This document shows positions 34,324-46,920 of a DNA stretch of 64,000 nucleotides, one piece after another. Each line of letters begins with the position of its first letter. Position 1 is the first letter of the stretch. The notes under the pieces were generated by a model. That model was not told where the DNA came from and searched no databases. It was given only the letters and a program-made list of their open reading frames with translations. Source of the stretch: Varanus komodoensis (Eukaryota; Chordata; Lepidosauria; Squamata; Varanidae); the NCBI RefSeq assembly GCF_004798865.1, contig NW_025336087.1, positions 10,638,263 through 10,702,262 on the forward strand. The letters run 5' to 3'. The translations under genes were made by a program, and so were the position numbers.

Positions 34324-35634
34324 TCTGGCATAAAGCAACTGTCCATTTTTAACCATGGATATAACATCCATGTCAATTGTGATTAAAGCTTCAGTAGCAT
34401 TCACAAACGATTGTGTAATGTTCATTACTAAGTTTATGTCAAGACAAACATTTTAATGTTATTTTAGATATGTAGTAATGGAATGCTTTTAATGAGGGTT
34501 GGTGACAACTGCTGCAGTCAGTTTCATAAAGCTGAATTTAATCATTCGATTAAATTGAAAAGGTGAGCGGTATGTAAGGTGTTAGATGCAAGAGACCTGG
34601 TTTGAAATTCTTGCATAGTTGCAAATACACTTTAGGCTTGAGCATAAGCTTCTCTTGGTCCTTTTTCCAGTCTTTAATATGAGAACATCACCATCATCCA
34701 TTTCATTTCCATACTGCCTGTAGCCAAAGCTTTCTGGGTGGTTTACAACATAAGAGATGTAATTCAGGAGTATTAAGGTGAGTGGCAGTATTTTTATATG
34801 CTGTAAAAGTATTATATAACCAGTGAGGCCCCATGAGATTTTGCAGTGCATGGTAAAAGACAGAAAGTGAATGTAGGTGCTCATAAACATGTAGATGCCA
34901 TTGACAGAGGAGATGGGCAGAGGAAGGGAAATCCTCCTGATAGATGCATACAAAGGGTTACCCCAGCATTGCCTCAGAGTTTATATTTCCTTTCTAATGT
35001 TGATATCTACAGTAAGCAGGTACCAAGATGTTTGGACTGCAGGAAGGGGGAACCTGCTGACTACTTCCAGGGCAGTGATTGGCTGAGCACAATTAGTTAA
35101 GCTTTAAAGCAAAAGCAACCAGGGACACTGCTGTATTTGACTCGAACAGCATGCAGAAAGTCATATGTTTGTCTTTAAGCAAGGACATCTTTTGTTCAGC
35201 TTGGACTAAGCTAAGCCTGTTGTTTTTTTGCCTTGTGGGGAGAAAATGTGCCTGGGGTACAATTCTCTGCAGACAAGCTACAGAAAGGGGAAGAGTTAAG
35301 CATTATCTCTTCTGTTTTTGATGGCAGCTCCCAAAACTGATTTTAATTAGGGGAAGAGATTAAAGAATCTTGTAGTTTGGCTTTGACAAATGCGTCTTAG
35401 TTTACTTTTGAATGAACTGCCCTGTAGAAAACAGACTGCAGAGAAGCTCTCACTAATTTTAGTTTTGCTGTATTTTAGTAGCAAGGCCAAACACTGACTG
35501 TAAGTTATAAGAGCTTCTATTTTTTAAAAACAATCTTAGTTCTGAGATTTACTGTTAATTGTCTGTATTTTCAAAAATTAAATGAAGTCCCAAAACAGAA
35601 TTGTATGTCAAATAGAGTATTAGTAGAAATAGAG

Positions 35635-35847
35635 GAGAGGACTCAAACTCGCGGCCCGCGGGCCAATTGCCGGGACGGGTAGGGCACAGGGGAGGGGCCC
35701 TGTGGCCTTCAAAGCGCCGGTGGCGCCCGGGCCAGCCTCCGGATGAGCGGCCCACCACCACCGCGGGGGTGGAATACTTGATGTGGCCCAGCCTCACCCA
35801 GACTCTACTTCCAGCGGCCCCCAGGTAAGTTGAGTTTGAGACCCCTG
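35635..35847. mobile_element. hAT MITE with perfect 8-bp target duplication
   Basis: The left end GAGAGGACTCAAACTC and the right end GAGTTTGAGACCCCTG are terminal inverted repeats. They are flanked by identical AAATAGAG at 35627-35634 and 35848-35855. The 213-bp inside is GC-rich (GCGGCCCGCGGGCC, GGCGCCCGGGCCAGCC), unlike the AT-rich intron around it, and codes for nothing. This is a non-autonomous hAT element. Confidence 0.88.
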
Positions 35848-37071
35848 AAATAGAGTATAAATCTGGCATACTATATTCTCTAGTAGGGTATCCTTGTGTT
35901 TTGTATGCTGTGTGATTATGGATTTGGTACATAGGAAGGTGTCTGTGTAATGTTTTACATTCTCTGTGTTGCTGTTCAGAATTTTGGATTTTTGCTATTG
36001 AAATCAGTTGGATCTATGGATGAGTAAACTAAATGTTCTACTAGAATGCTTAAAGGGAGAATACTTAGCATTTTAAAAGTATCATTTTTAAAGAAAAAAT
36101 ATTGAAAGGCCAGCAGATTGCAAGTGGAGCAAGCAGGACAGTGGCTATGTTCCATGTAATAATCCTAAACTTGACCTTTGAAGAGGTATAATGCTAGGAA
36201 GTGGTTTTTGAGAAATTAAAATCTTCAGATAAGCACTTGAAAAATAAATCTAAAGAAATGCAGTGAAGATAATAAGTACAGTGGCTCTAGAGCTTGTGAA
36301 AGCTGACTACTCCAGTAGGTTTGGTAGATGCTTAATGCTGAGCTCTGTCAGCTACTGAAATTTCTGTTGCACTGTTTTGTTCTGTTGTAGCATAAATGTG
36401 CAACGAAATCAGACATATCTTATGCCTTCTGTTTATGTGCTGTTCTAAACATATTGAAGCCTACAGCTGTCTCTCAGCAACTGCTAGTTGACACTAAAAT
36501 AAGTGTGCAGCAAGGATAAAAGCCAGAGTTGTGATCTCTGTCAACTCTGTGATCTTTTCAAAGCTGAAAATACATACTTTGGATGCCTGATTTATGGGAA
36601 ATAAATGGATTTCACCTTACTTTGTAGAATTAGTAATGCTGATTTCTACTTCCTGATTTTAAAATTTAAAATTGTGTCAGTTTCTTAAAGGGCTATAATA
36701 GAATAATATATAGTGCCAGAATGCTTTATGTGGGAAATTTATTTATTAAAAATAATTTAATATTACGCATTACCCAGGACAAAATACGCTGACATCAGAA
36801 CTGTACAAAGTTATTCACCTTGCTGAGAAAGGCTTCCCGAGAGTAAAACTATTCTGAAAAGATTAACTGCTTACCCAGAATCTAGAAAATACAGTTCAGT
36901 GCTTTAAATATAGTATTAGTGAGGCTAAAACTTTGCTTCTAGTTCTGTTGTAGAACAGTATAATGGATATTAAATATAAGAGAATGCTATATGCTATTCA
37001 TAAGAAAAGCAGATTTAAACGCTGGAACAACTACTTCAACTCACATTTATGGATTAATTTGCAGGTATCTG

Positions 37072-37318
37072 TATATCCTATGTATGTATGTATATATGTT
37101 AAATTTATATCCTACCTTTTTCTCTTTCAAGGAACTCAAGGTGACTTACATAATTCACTCAACCTTACCCTCACAACAACACTGTGAGGTAGGTTGGGCT
37201 AAGAGTCTGTGACTGGCCCAAAGTCATCCAGTGAGCTCCATGGCTGAATGGGGATTAGAACCCAGATCTGTGTCCCAGCCCTGCACTCTTAACCACTACA
37301 CTGCACTGGCTCTCAGTG
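37072..37318 (-). mobile_element. MIR-like tRNA-derived SINE, reverse
   Basis: TATCCTACCTTTTTCTCTTTC, AAGGAACTCAAGGTGACTTAC, CACAACAACACTGTGAGGTAGG, TGTGACTGGCCCAAAGTCATC and CACTCTTAACCACTACACTG give the full length in reverse, as in the 20.2-kb copy. Confidence 0.8.
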
Positions 37319-38664
37319 TTTATCTTCATTTGGTTACTTACCACTTGATAATTGGCAGCTGAAAGTTTGAAAAGATTCCATTGGAAAGAATTCTGTTTGT
37401 GGTAACAGCTGGCGATATGCAAACCAAAAAGCTGTTAATTCCATGCTGGCTTATTTTACATATTCAATGCACGTATGATCCAGCTCTAAGAATCTAGCCC
37501 GAGTTGTTATGCTACAATTTTAAGTGATTTTTATACTAAGATTACATTTTACACCCTTACACCTCACAGTACACATCTGTAGGGATAGATATGTTTGCTT
37601 ACTTCTAGAAGCAGCTGTTGTAGATTTATTGGGGGAGAGGTGTCAATTTTGTCACCTTCTGCAAGAGGGCAGTTCATTGTTTAATCTGATTCCATGAAGA
37701 ATAATTTGTAGCACTGCAGCAAAACTTAAAGACAGACGCTCTGTAAAGCTAAAGGACCAGACTTTCTCAGGTATGCAGGAGAGGGGGGTAGAAAACAACG
37801 AAGAACTGAATTTGGCATACAAGCTGCATGGGAATTTGAATCTGGTTATCTTTTTGACAAGGATATTTATCTACCAGGCTGGCTTGATGGAGAGATGTTT
37901 TTCTAGCTCTCAGGGCTTCAAAGCAGCCTATAAAAACTACTGGGTATAATTCAAAAACATTTGTGAACCTAGTGCTTATTGAACTCCAAAGTATTTCTGG
38001 TCACTATCTGGAGCTAGCATGGTAATACTCATTGTAGTAGCTAATTAATTGCCCATCAAGTGCTTTTCTACTAAAGAGAGACAGGTTAAAGGGGTCTTAC
38101 CAGCATGGACATCATTCTCTTGGAGGAGAGAGCATTCTTTATTAATGCATTTCTGGACTAGAAAGAGTTGCTTTTATAATTAGTTGGACTATCTACCTTG
38201 AGATGGACCTAGTTCACATGTAATGAGAGTCCATGATTTCTTGCTTTACCCAGAACTGACTCATGTTCTTCGTGGTCTCTGTGCAGTCACAGACATGGGC
38301 TTTGCCATGAAGCTCAAGGCCTTGATCAGAGAAACTTCCAAAGCTTGGCGCCATGGAGTGGGCAGGAACCCTACCTGCCCACATCCAGGTAGCATGGGGG
38401 GGGGTTCCCACCCAGTCCCTCAGTTCCTTTTTGACTGCACTTTGAGTCACTTCGCCAATCGAACCATGCATTTTCAGCTCTGAAATACTGACATATAGAG
38501 TTGCAAATGTTTTTGTTTTTCTTTTACCGCTCCTGTCTGGTGCTTCTATTTGATGAAACAATGCATAATTCTGGGTTTGCAGATAGCAACAACCCATATT
38601 TAAAACTGCTCAGAGTTCACAATCCAACAACAGAACATGGGATGTTTGTGGCTAACAGTCTATT

Positions 38665-39293
38665 CAGTGGTACCTTGGTTCATGAACTTAATCTGTTCCA
38701 TGACTCTGGTTGCGACCCGAATTGGTCGCAAACCAAGTCAAATTTACCCATAAGGTTCAATGTAAATAAGGTTAATCTGTTCTGTAAATATTTCTTTAAT
38801 CACAAAAATTTGAAACAAAGTAACAACTTCACCATCTTGTACTCAGAGGCCAGATCAGTCACACGAATACCACATTCATGCTTTTCTACAATTTCCTTCT
38901 TCAATTCAATGGTTATTATCTTCAAAACCTTCTTATTACCATTCTTGCTCTGCACGTTCTTGTCACCTTCATTAACGCTCTGCATGTTCTTTTTATCACC
39001 ATGCATGATCTGCATTTTCTTTGGAGCCATTATTCAATATTATTATTGAATAATATTTCACAGCAAGTAACCGCAGGTCTGCCTGCGACCGCGAGCAGGG
39101 AAAATGGGCATAATGGTAATCATGCTCATGCAGGGAAGAGGGCCACAATCGTGCTTGTGCTTGTGTGGGAACATGGTTGCGATCATTGTCACCCAGTGCG
39201 GAGTTCGTAAACGGAGGCAAAATTTTTCTGAAATTTTTGTTCGGGAACCAATTTGGTCATGAACTGAGGTGATCATGAACTGAGGTACCACTG
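38665..39293 (-). mobile_element. Tigger (pogo-type) transposon, internal deletion form
   Basis: The left end CAGTGGTACCTTGGTTCATG and the right end ACTGAGGTACCACTG are inverted repeats of Tigger type; TA follows the right end, as expected for a TA target site, while the left flank has TT. The 629-bp element keeps only the start of the transposase gene, on the minus strand, and joins it to the far end. Repeated GAACTGAGGT at 39261 and 39279 marks a small local duplication at the terminus. Confidence 0.85.
38800..39030 (-). pseudogene. Tigger transposase N-terminal fragment
   Basis: An open frame of 76 residues starting MAPKKMQ. Residues 33-66 (KKVLKIITIELKKEIVEKHE, then CGIRVTDLASEYKM) match the first CENP-B/pogo-type helix-turn-helix DNA-binding domain of Tigger transposases. 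The family continues for roughly another 400 residues with a second helix-turn-helix domain and a DDE catalytic core. Here the frame runs out 10 residues after the domain into sequence of the opposite end, so the catalytic part is deleted. It is a remnant of a DNA transposon, not a host gene. Confidence 0.8.
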
Positions 39294-42118
39294 TACTTAA
39301 CCTGTAGTTCCAACTGCACACATAAAAATACTTCAGGACTCAACAACTGATACTAAGCCTCATAGACTTGGTTCAAACACAATGCTAAAATATGGCTTAT
39401 TTAGCCAATTGTTGATTCTAGCTTGTTGTGATGTGTGAGCACATCCATACTAATGAACACATTAAATCATAGGCTGTCATTTTGCATGAATCCAGAAGTT
39501 GTCACAGATGTCTTTCCCAGTGTTGTCACCTGAGACCTTTTAAGTCAAACTACCATGGCCTCTCTAGGTTTCTAACATATTAGGAGTCTAACATATTAAG
39601 ATTAACATATTAACATAATTTACTTTTTCTCAAAGTTGCCCTCTCTTTTTGGCCCAAATGACCCTGAATAAATGGGTAGGAAGACTTCAGGCTTTCAGGA
39701 TCAAGTTTGTTTTTATTAGAACTTTGACATCTGTAAAATGAAGCCAGGAGAAAATGGTATTTACTTGGAATTAAAGAATCTTCGACTTACTGGGCCTCTC
39801 TATCTGGCTCACAAAGGCCTCAGGTGAAGCTCCTTTACAGAAGGGATAGAGGCAGGAACACAGCTCCAAACTATTCTGCAGCCTTGAGGGGTGCTTCAGA
39901 AGGCTGCAGATAAGTCTAGTTTATTCCCTTCTTTCCTTTCTTGACTGGGATCTGTGAAGAAGAAACAAAGCAAGCTTCTCACTGAGCCACAAGTTCAAGG
40001 GGCACTTTGGGGAGTGGTGCTGCTCATTTCTAACATGTAACTTGGCTCCCAACATCCTGGCTCAAAGTCAGTTCAGCCCTGCTAAAAATGATACCGTAGT
40101 CCCATCTTAAAGAATTCTGAGACAAGGAATTTGTTTTGAGTACCAAAACTGATCTCAACTCATGGTTGAATCCTTTCACACCGATGTGCAGTCCTGATCA
40201 CACTTGCACCCAACTTCGTTTTAGAAGTATATTTTGGGGATGGGAGAAAAGCCACTTTATTGTCACTACTGTTGAATGATAAGTCAGAAATTTTACCAGC
40301 CAACTTCAGATAGCTAGAGATCTGCCAGTAGGTTCTGATTTACCTTCTGCGTTACTCGAGCTAAATTAAGCAGTACCACTCAAGCTCAATGAATGTATTC
40401 CCCAAAGATCCTTTGAAATCCAGTTGGTTCTGAATCTGAGTGTAGATTAACCTTGCTCATTTACCTGTCTCTTCTACAGGAGCAGGAAATCACAAGAACT
40501 AGTGCTTTTTACTGTTAATGATCTGACCATGATAATGGTTTCTCTTGTACCTTTAATAATCAGGCCATTGCCTATTTTCAGGTTCAAACCATGTCCTCCT
40601 TCATGTGCTTACCTGGTATCACATAAAATAGTCCACAGCTGTGCCAGAGGTCCCTTGAATCACAAGCAAATTCTGTAAAACAGAGCCCTGTGGGTGTTGA
40701 AGTCCTCCAGAGCAAGAAACCTGAGATTTTGTAACCCACCCAGGAAATGGCTGTTTGCCAGCCTGTCCATAGAACATTAAGATCTGATTGCCCAGCAAAC
40801 TCCTGAAGACTATCAAAAGCTGGCAACAGCGCAAGCCTCTAGTATGCTGTACCGTGTTCTTAAACAAAATAGTTTAAAAATTCAAATCAATCAACTTCTT
40901 AAACTGCAAAACAAACCAAGAGTTTTCTTGAAATAACCTTGAAATCAGATTATATTTTCTCTTTCTGAAAGGGCAATTTACAAGATGGTCAGATTGCAGA
41001 ACACTCCTAACCAGAAGGAGTGATTAGTGTGTTGACTAAAATTATTGCCAAGTTAAGAAGCAAGAGGGCAGTGTGTGGTATACTACCAATATAGTCAAAA
41101 TATATCATAACCAGACACTTTTTCCTAATTAACTGAATAGGCATTCCATTTTATGTAAAATACCTAGAGTGTACATGTAACTGATCTGCAACATTTTAAA
41201 AGACTTTTGTGTTAACATACCCATTAAGTGTACTAGGATGATTTACTGATTCATTGGTGCATTCCATGTGGTGTAATGTGTAATAACACAATAAAATGTG
41301 AAAACAATTGAATGATGCAGGAGTCTAGGTCACAATGACCTTAGCGACTGCGGAGCCCCTTCTCTACTACCACTATGGCCTGCTCCCTAAGTTGAATTTC
41401 TATGGCACTGATTTGTTATATTTGGCTTCAGTTGAATTCGTTTTACTGGCACAACAAACTGCAGTAATTGGAGATTTATGAAAAAGATTTCCATTTCTGT
41501 GTGCTTGCTGCAGCTGCTTTTGGCCTTGCACAGTTTCTTCACTAATAATAGACTTGTTGAGCCGGAAAGGGTCTCAAACTTCCTCACTGTGGCATTGAGC
41601 AGAATTTACTAGAGGAAGAGAACAACTTCCTTTGTTTTCAAGGGTGATGGCAGGTGAGCCACAAAAGGAGAATCTAGCAGTGGATCTCTTGGCTACAGTG
41701 TATCCAGCTTCTTCTCAGCTTCCTGATTTGAATAATGGGTACCTATACATATAGCAGATCAAATATGGTTCAGATGTCTTGCTTCCTCCTGTGTTCTAGG
41801 GGTTCTGCCCAGATAAGAAAAGTATTTGAGGCCCACATGCACATCATTATATTAAAATATGTGTTTGTTTCAAAATACTTTAAACAGCTAGACAGTTACT
41901 ATAAAGTACTAGACCCTACAAAAACAGCTGACATAAATACCCCATCATATTCCATCAAATGCCTAGGAGTAGAAGGTAGTTGGAACCTGCTGCCAGAAAG
42001 GTAACAGTGCTGGTTCCAGGTAAATTTCAGTGGGGAGAGAATTGGCAGACCTGCACTGAGAAGGCCAGTGTTGCCACCTTCTAAGTGTCCCACAAAGAAG
42101 ACCATAGGGTGGATATGG

Positions 42119-42845
42119 AGCGGGGGTTAGGGTTGTTGATCATACTGTCTGGGAGGGTCATAGTGTCTGGGAGAACTGCTCTGTCAGGTATTTCATTCAT
42201 TAGCCACCTAAGGCTTTATAAGTTAAAACATCCCTTCAGATGGACTTAGAAACATTCAGGCAACCAGTGCAAATGGGCCAGAATTGATGCTATATACTCA
42301 TATTTCAGGCCCCAGCTATTAATTTATTTGCCACATTTTACACAATCTGCACCTCCTGAACAGTTTTCAAAGGTAGCCTCACACAAACTGTATTGCAGCA
42401 ATCTAAACTGGAGGTTACTGGAACATAGACTTCTTAAACTGCCCAGCTGGAGCATGGCTGGGTCATCAGCTGAAGAAAATAGAAGCATTCTATGTCACTG
42501 AGGCCATCAAGAGGTAAAGATAGCTCCCAGAAAACCTCCAAACTACAATCCTTTGGAGGGTGTGCAACAGGATAAACACCCTGTGTCCAGTCAGAAGAGA
42601 CACCCACTAACAGTATCACAATCTTGTCTGGTTTGAGCTTCAGTTTATTAGATCTTATCCAGTCAGTCACTGATCTACAGTATCACCTGATGGAATTAAA
42701 AAGGAAAAGCAGAGCTGTATGTGATCAGTATACTGGTGTCAATGTAGATGATTCCTTTTAACAGTTTCATGTAGATGTTAAATAATACAGGAAGAAACTG
42801 ACCCATGGGGAGCTCCTTTCGTGGCTTCTTTACCAATACAGCCTT
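42119..42845 (-). mobile_element. Old LINE relic (CR1/L2 group), antisense
   Basis: The order of phrases (CTAAGGCTTTATAAGTTAAAAC, AACCAGTGCAAATGGGCCAG, TTGCAGCAATCTAAACTGGAG, TCTGGTTTGAGCTTCAGTTTATTAGATC, CATGTAGATGTTAAATAATACAGG) matches a widespread sauropsid repeat I remember from LINE 3' regions. It is heavily diverged and the exact family is uncertain. Confidence 0.45.
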
Positions 42846-43127
42846 TAACATACATTTATTGATTTTAAAAAGTATATTGGATGAAATTCATTTCATCCAT
42901 TTTGAAGAAGGGATAAATAATATAATCATTGGTAACAATATTACCATCTGTGTGAATTGCTTGGCTAATTTTTGTCTAGTGTAAGCCAGTATTATACAGC
43001 TCAGATTTTGTAAATTGTTGCAGGCTGCCCACTTCCCTGGGCTGCAAAAAGTTCCAAAGAGCACATGATTGGGTTTGGTTTCCTGTAAAGAAGAGAGAGC
43101 ATGGAGAGTTTTGGAGTTTAATATTTG

Positions 43128-43172
43128 TTTTATTTTTCCAATATGCAAATAGAGCATATTGGAAAAATAAAA
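43128..43172. repeat. Perfect 19-bp hairpin
   Basis: TTTTATTTTTCCAATATGC (43128-43146) and its exact reverse complement (43154-43172) are separated by only 7 bases. No family recognised. Confidence 0.9.
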
Positions 43173-43554
43173 GTGGAGGCAACAGCAGATCTACTTTGCT
43201 GCCTGAGATTTTCCAGGAAGTGAGCCCAGGGTACCTTCAACCGAGATTTCCCAGTTTTCCAAATTGCCTCAAATACTTTTTTTCAGTGACACACCATTCC
43301 AAATAGATTTTTGGATCAAGAAAAGTCTTCTGAAACCTGTGACTAATGAATTAAACCTGTGAATAATGAATTAATTCACTAATTATTGCTTTATCTGTGC
43401 TATTAAGTCTTTTCTGTCCCTATTTCCTTTTCTTTCTAAACCTTTTCCAGTCTGTGTCTCCTCAATTTATAGCATCATCAGTGTGCTTAGTGCTATCTAT
43501 CTTAAGGAAAAGTTAGCCAAAGTGGACCCATTAATCCTGCTTTATCTTTGTTGT

Positions 43555-44165
43555 TAGTCGCAAAGTCTTGTCCCACCCATCGCGACCCCATGGACAACAT
43601 TTCTCCAGGCCTTCTTGTCCTCCACCATCCCCCGTAGTACACTTAAGCTCATACCAACTGCTTCAGTGACACCATCAAGCCACCTCATCCTCTGCCATCC
43701 CCTTCTTCTTTTGCCATGTGTTGTTCCCAACATTAGGCTCTTCTCCAGGGAGTCCTTCTCATTAGGTGGCCAAAGTATTTGAGTTTCATCTTCAGGATCT
43801 GGCCTTCTAAAGAGCCATCTGGGTTGATCTCCTCTTGGACTGACTGGTTTGATCACCTTGTGGTCCAAGGCACTTGCAGGAGTCTCCTCCAGCATCACAA
43901 TTCAAAGGCCTCAATCCTTTTGCGCTCAGCCTTATGGTCCAGCTTTCACAGCCATACATTGCAACTGGGAAAACCATAGCCTTGACTATATGCACTTTTG
44001 TTGGCAGGGTGATGTCTCTGCTTTTTAGTATGCTGTCTAGGTTTGCCATAGCTTTCCTCCCAAGGAGCAAGCGTCTTTTAATTTCTTGGCTGCAGTCCCC
44101 ATCTGCGGTGATCTTGGAGCCCAGGGAAATAAAATCTGTCACTACCTCCATTTCTTCCCCATCTA
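43555..44165 (-). mobile_element. BovB (RTE) LINE, 3' part of ORF2
   Basis: Translated on the minus strand it gives VTDFISLGSKITADGDCSQE, IKRRLLLGRKAMANLDSILK, VHIVKAMVFPVAMYGCESWT and, after a frame change, RRRGWQRMRWLDGVTEAVGM and AWRNVVHGVA. These are the hallmark C-terminal sequences of BovB reverse transcriptase. The 5' part is missing (normal 5' truncation) and stops or shifts are present. BovB is abundant in squamates and ruminants; with the CR1/L2-like tails here it supports a squamate host. Confidence 0.92.
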
Positions 44166-46920
44166 TTTGTCAGGAAGTGAGAGGACCAGATGCCATGATC
44201 TTAGTTTTCTTTCTTTATTAATGCCAAATAAGGTGGAAGTACTTGATTGATGCCTTAGAATAACCCTAGGTAACACTGTAGCTTTTTCAATGCAAATAAA
44301 TATCAGAAAAACCCACCCAGACAGCCACCTGCTCCTAGTTGTTGACAGTACTATTTTGAGAACAAGAGCCAAGACTTCAGGGGTGTTGAATGTTTCTTTC
44401 TGATTTTCCTTTCACATTTGCTCTCTTAAACCACATATTTGTCGTATTTAAATATTAAAAGTCCCAAAATAAATCAGCTACAATCTTGTTCAAAAGAACT
44501 TTGTTGTAGTTTACTACGGACCACCTCTGACTTCTCTCTTCACGAAGACATTAGCAAAGGGAATGTTGCTAGTGGAGAGGAGACTGGAATTACAGCTACA
44601 ATGGGGAAGCCATCTTGCTCTGGTGAATCATTCAATGCTTTACTGATAGGTAGTCTGGCTTCATAGAGGTCGGTGCTCACTTTACTGCATTCTAGTTTCT
44701 GACATTGGTTACTGGGGTAGAACAGAGTGGGAATGAGTCTGATTATAAAACATACTTAGATGGGAAGTTACAAATAAATGCAACGTATATTTAAGCCTTT
44801 TCCCCTGCACAATGCTTGCCAAACTATATTTCTAGAAAGGCCCAGGCACCCAGCTGCACTTCTGTTGCTATATAATTGTCAAGCAAAAATCATTCTATTT
44901 TCCCAAGCTTTTAAAATAGGTGTCTAAACCACTGTTTTTAAAGTAATGTTCTGATGTATTTTTAATGCTGATTGTAAATCCAGTGCAGTGTGAGGCTTGT
45001 TGAAGTCCGCTGTTTTCAATGAGCTTAAGCATGATTGTGCTGAATTTAGGCCTATTGCTGAAGAGTATCCTATATCTTCTTTGTATTTTGAGGATAGGGT
45101 GGGTTAAACTTCAATGGTGCTGAAAGACCTTACCAAAAATATGATTTTTATTTTTGTTTTCTATGCATAAGCTTGAAAGTTATCCTTTTCAGTGTGATGA
45201 ATATTAATCTTGTTGAAGCAGCTGACAGTAATTGAGATATTATTGATGCAAAAAAATTGATGGAACTTTTAAAAAGTGATGGACAAAAAGTGACAAAAAC
45301 ATGATAATATAGGCATCAGATGGGATTTACCTGAGAGTTTACCTGATGTATAAAAGACTTAAAATGAAAAATACCTGAACTATGAAGACATAATGTCACA
45401 ATCACTAAAATCAGCCTCCAAAGAATTTGGAAAGTGGCCAGTGCAAAATAATTTTTAAGGATCTTCTCTCCTGTATAAACTGATTGAAAACAGTAAGACC
45501 TTAAATTGCTCAGTACAGTTACAATTAGATTAGATTTCACGGAAGGCAAAGGATTGTATTTGCAACTCTTGAATGCTGAGAACTAAGAGGAAGAACACTA
45601 TGAGTATTAATATTATTGCCTTTATCCTGTAAAATGTAAAAAAAAAATGGATACATTAAGGATACAATCCTGTTGAACTGAGTGTAAGCTTCCAAACTCA
45701 GGCCCTTACAGGCATTCGGTACAGAGCTGGAGGAGTAGGGGAGGCAATTTTTGTCTTCCTGTCCTATTTTCTATTTGATGGGCTTTTTGTCCATCTACCT
45801 AGAACGTCAGACGAGGAGACTGAAGTGGATCTGAATCTACTTCTGAATCTTACCCTCTTCAGTCTTTCCCCTCCCTGACCTTGAAAACTCTCTTTTATCC
45901 CGCTTTGAGGTTGCTTTCCTGAGCTTGGAGACCAGCTGGTGTGGTTCATTCCATGTCAACTGAAAGGGGGAGAGGTCTGTCTGAGGGAATTTATCTGCAG
46001 CCACACGTTCACATCACCCCTTGATATCATAGTTATTGAATGGTGATAGGATTTCTACATAATCTACTGGAACATGCCACCTATGGAAACCATTTCCATG
46101 GAAGGAATACTAGAGGTTGTGATGTCTAGGAAGGGTATTAATAATGCTATTAATAGAGGTTATCAAGAAGAAGCAGCAGGCAACTCATCTGACAAGTTAG
46201 CCCTTAGGTGGGTGCTCAAGTTCGACTGAATAGCAGTATCTTGAAGTGGAAGGAAGTTGAGGCAAAGATTGCATACAAACTGCTTGATACCATTAAAAAA
46301 TTCTAATTACTTACATTGTTTCCTCCTGGCAATGGTAAGCTGATAGTTTGTATATGGCTCAACAGCCATAAAACTATATCTTCAGCTACAGCTGAAGGAG
46401 ACAGTAGTTGTGATCTACCATTTGAAGTATTTGATAAAAGAAGATGCAAGCAATATAGTTTGGTTTCTGATTATGGGTTGTAATTTATTGAACAATTTAG
46501 GGTAGCTAGTAAGAATTCAAGAGTACAGTGATAAAAGTTCTATAACTAGATATCCCTCGATGGAAGGAAGTTACATTTGTATTATTGACAGCCACTGTTA
46601 AAGAGGTTGACAGATGGAGTATGGGGGATGGGAAAGTGGTGGATCAGTAGAGTCTCTATATTTAGCTACGTCTCTCTTATCTGACGGTACAGCTGGCCAC
46701 TCAATTTGTTTTAAAGGAGCTTGTGCTTCCCTCTCCTGTGAGTACTACTTATGCGCTCCACAGTTATATTCCACTCCATGCACATAAACTTGTAGGGGCC
46801 AAGTACATTACTCATGCAAAGTGAAGTTCATAGGGGCCAGTGGATGGAATATCCAGATGACTTGTGCATGACCATATTGCGTCCAAATCAAATCCATCAC
46901 TTTTACTTTCTGCCCTTCAG

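Larger units (their letters stand above)
22805..46920 (+). other. HOMER1: HOMER1 intron 1
   Basis: A 24.1-kb intron from GTAAGG to a pyrimidine-rich acceptor ending CCCTTCAG. It holds no recognisable host exon. Its content is interspersed repeats listed separately: foldback and palindromic repeats near 33.9-34.3 kb, a hAT MITE at 35.6 kb, a MIR-like SINE at 37.1 kb, a Tigger derivative at 38.7 kb, a LINE relic at 42.1 kb and a BovB end at 43.6 kb. The pieces 22.8-27.3, 27.5-29.6, 29.8-31.4, 31.5-33.6, 35.9-37.0, 37.4-38.6, 39.4-42.1 and 44.2-46.9 kb look like plain AT-rich intron in which I see nothing certain. Confidence 0.9.

Noticed and set aside
34582-34953. 123-residue minus-strand frame
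   Set aside because: Lies in intron 1 and reads as random hydrophobic sequence without motifs or conserved words.
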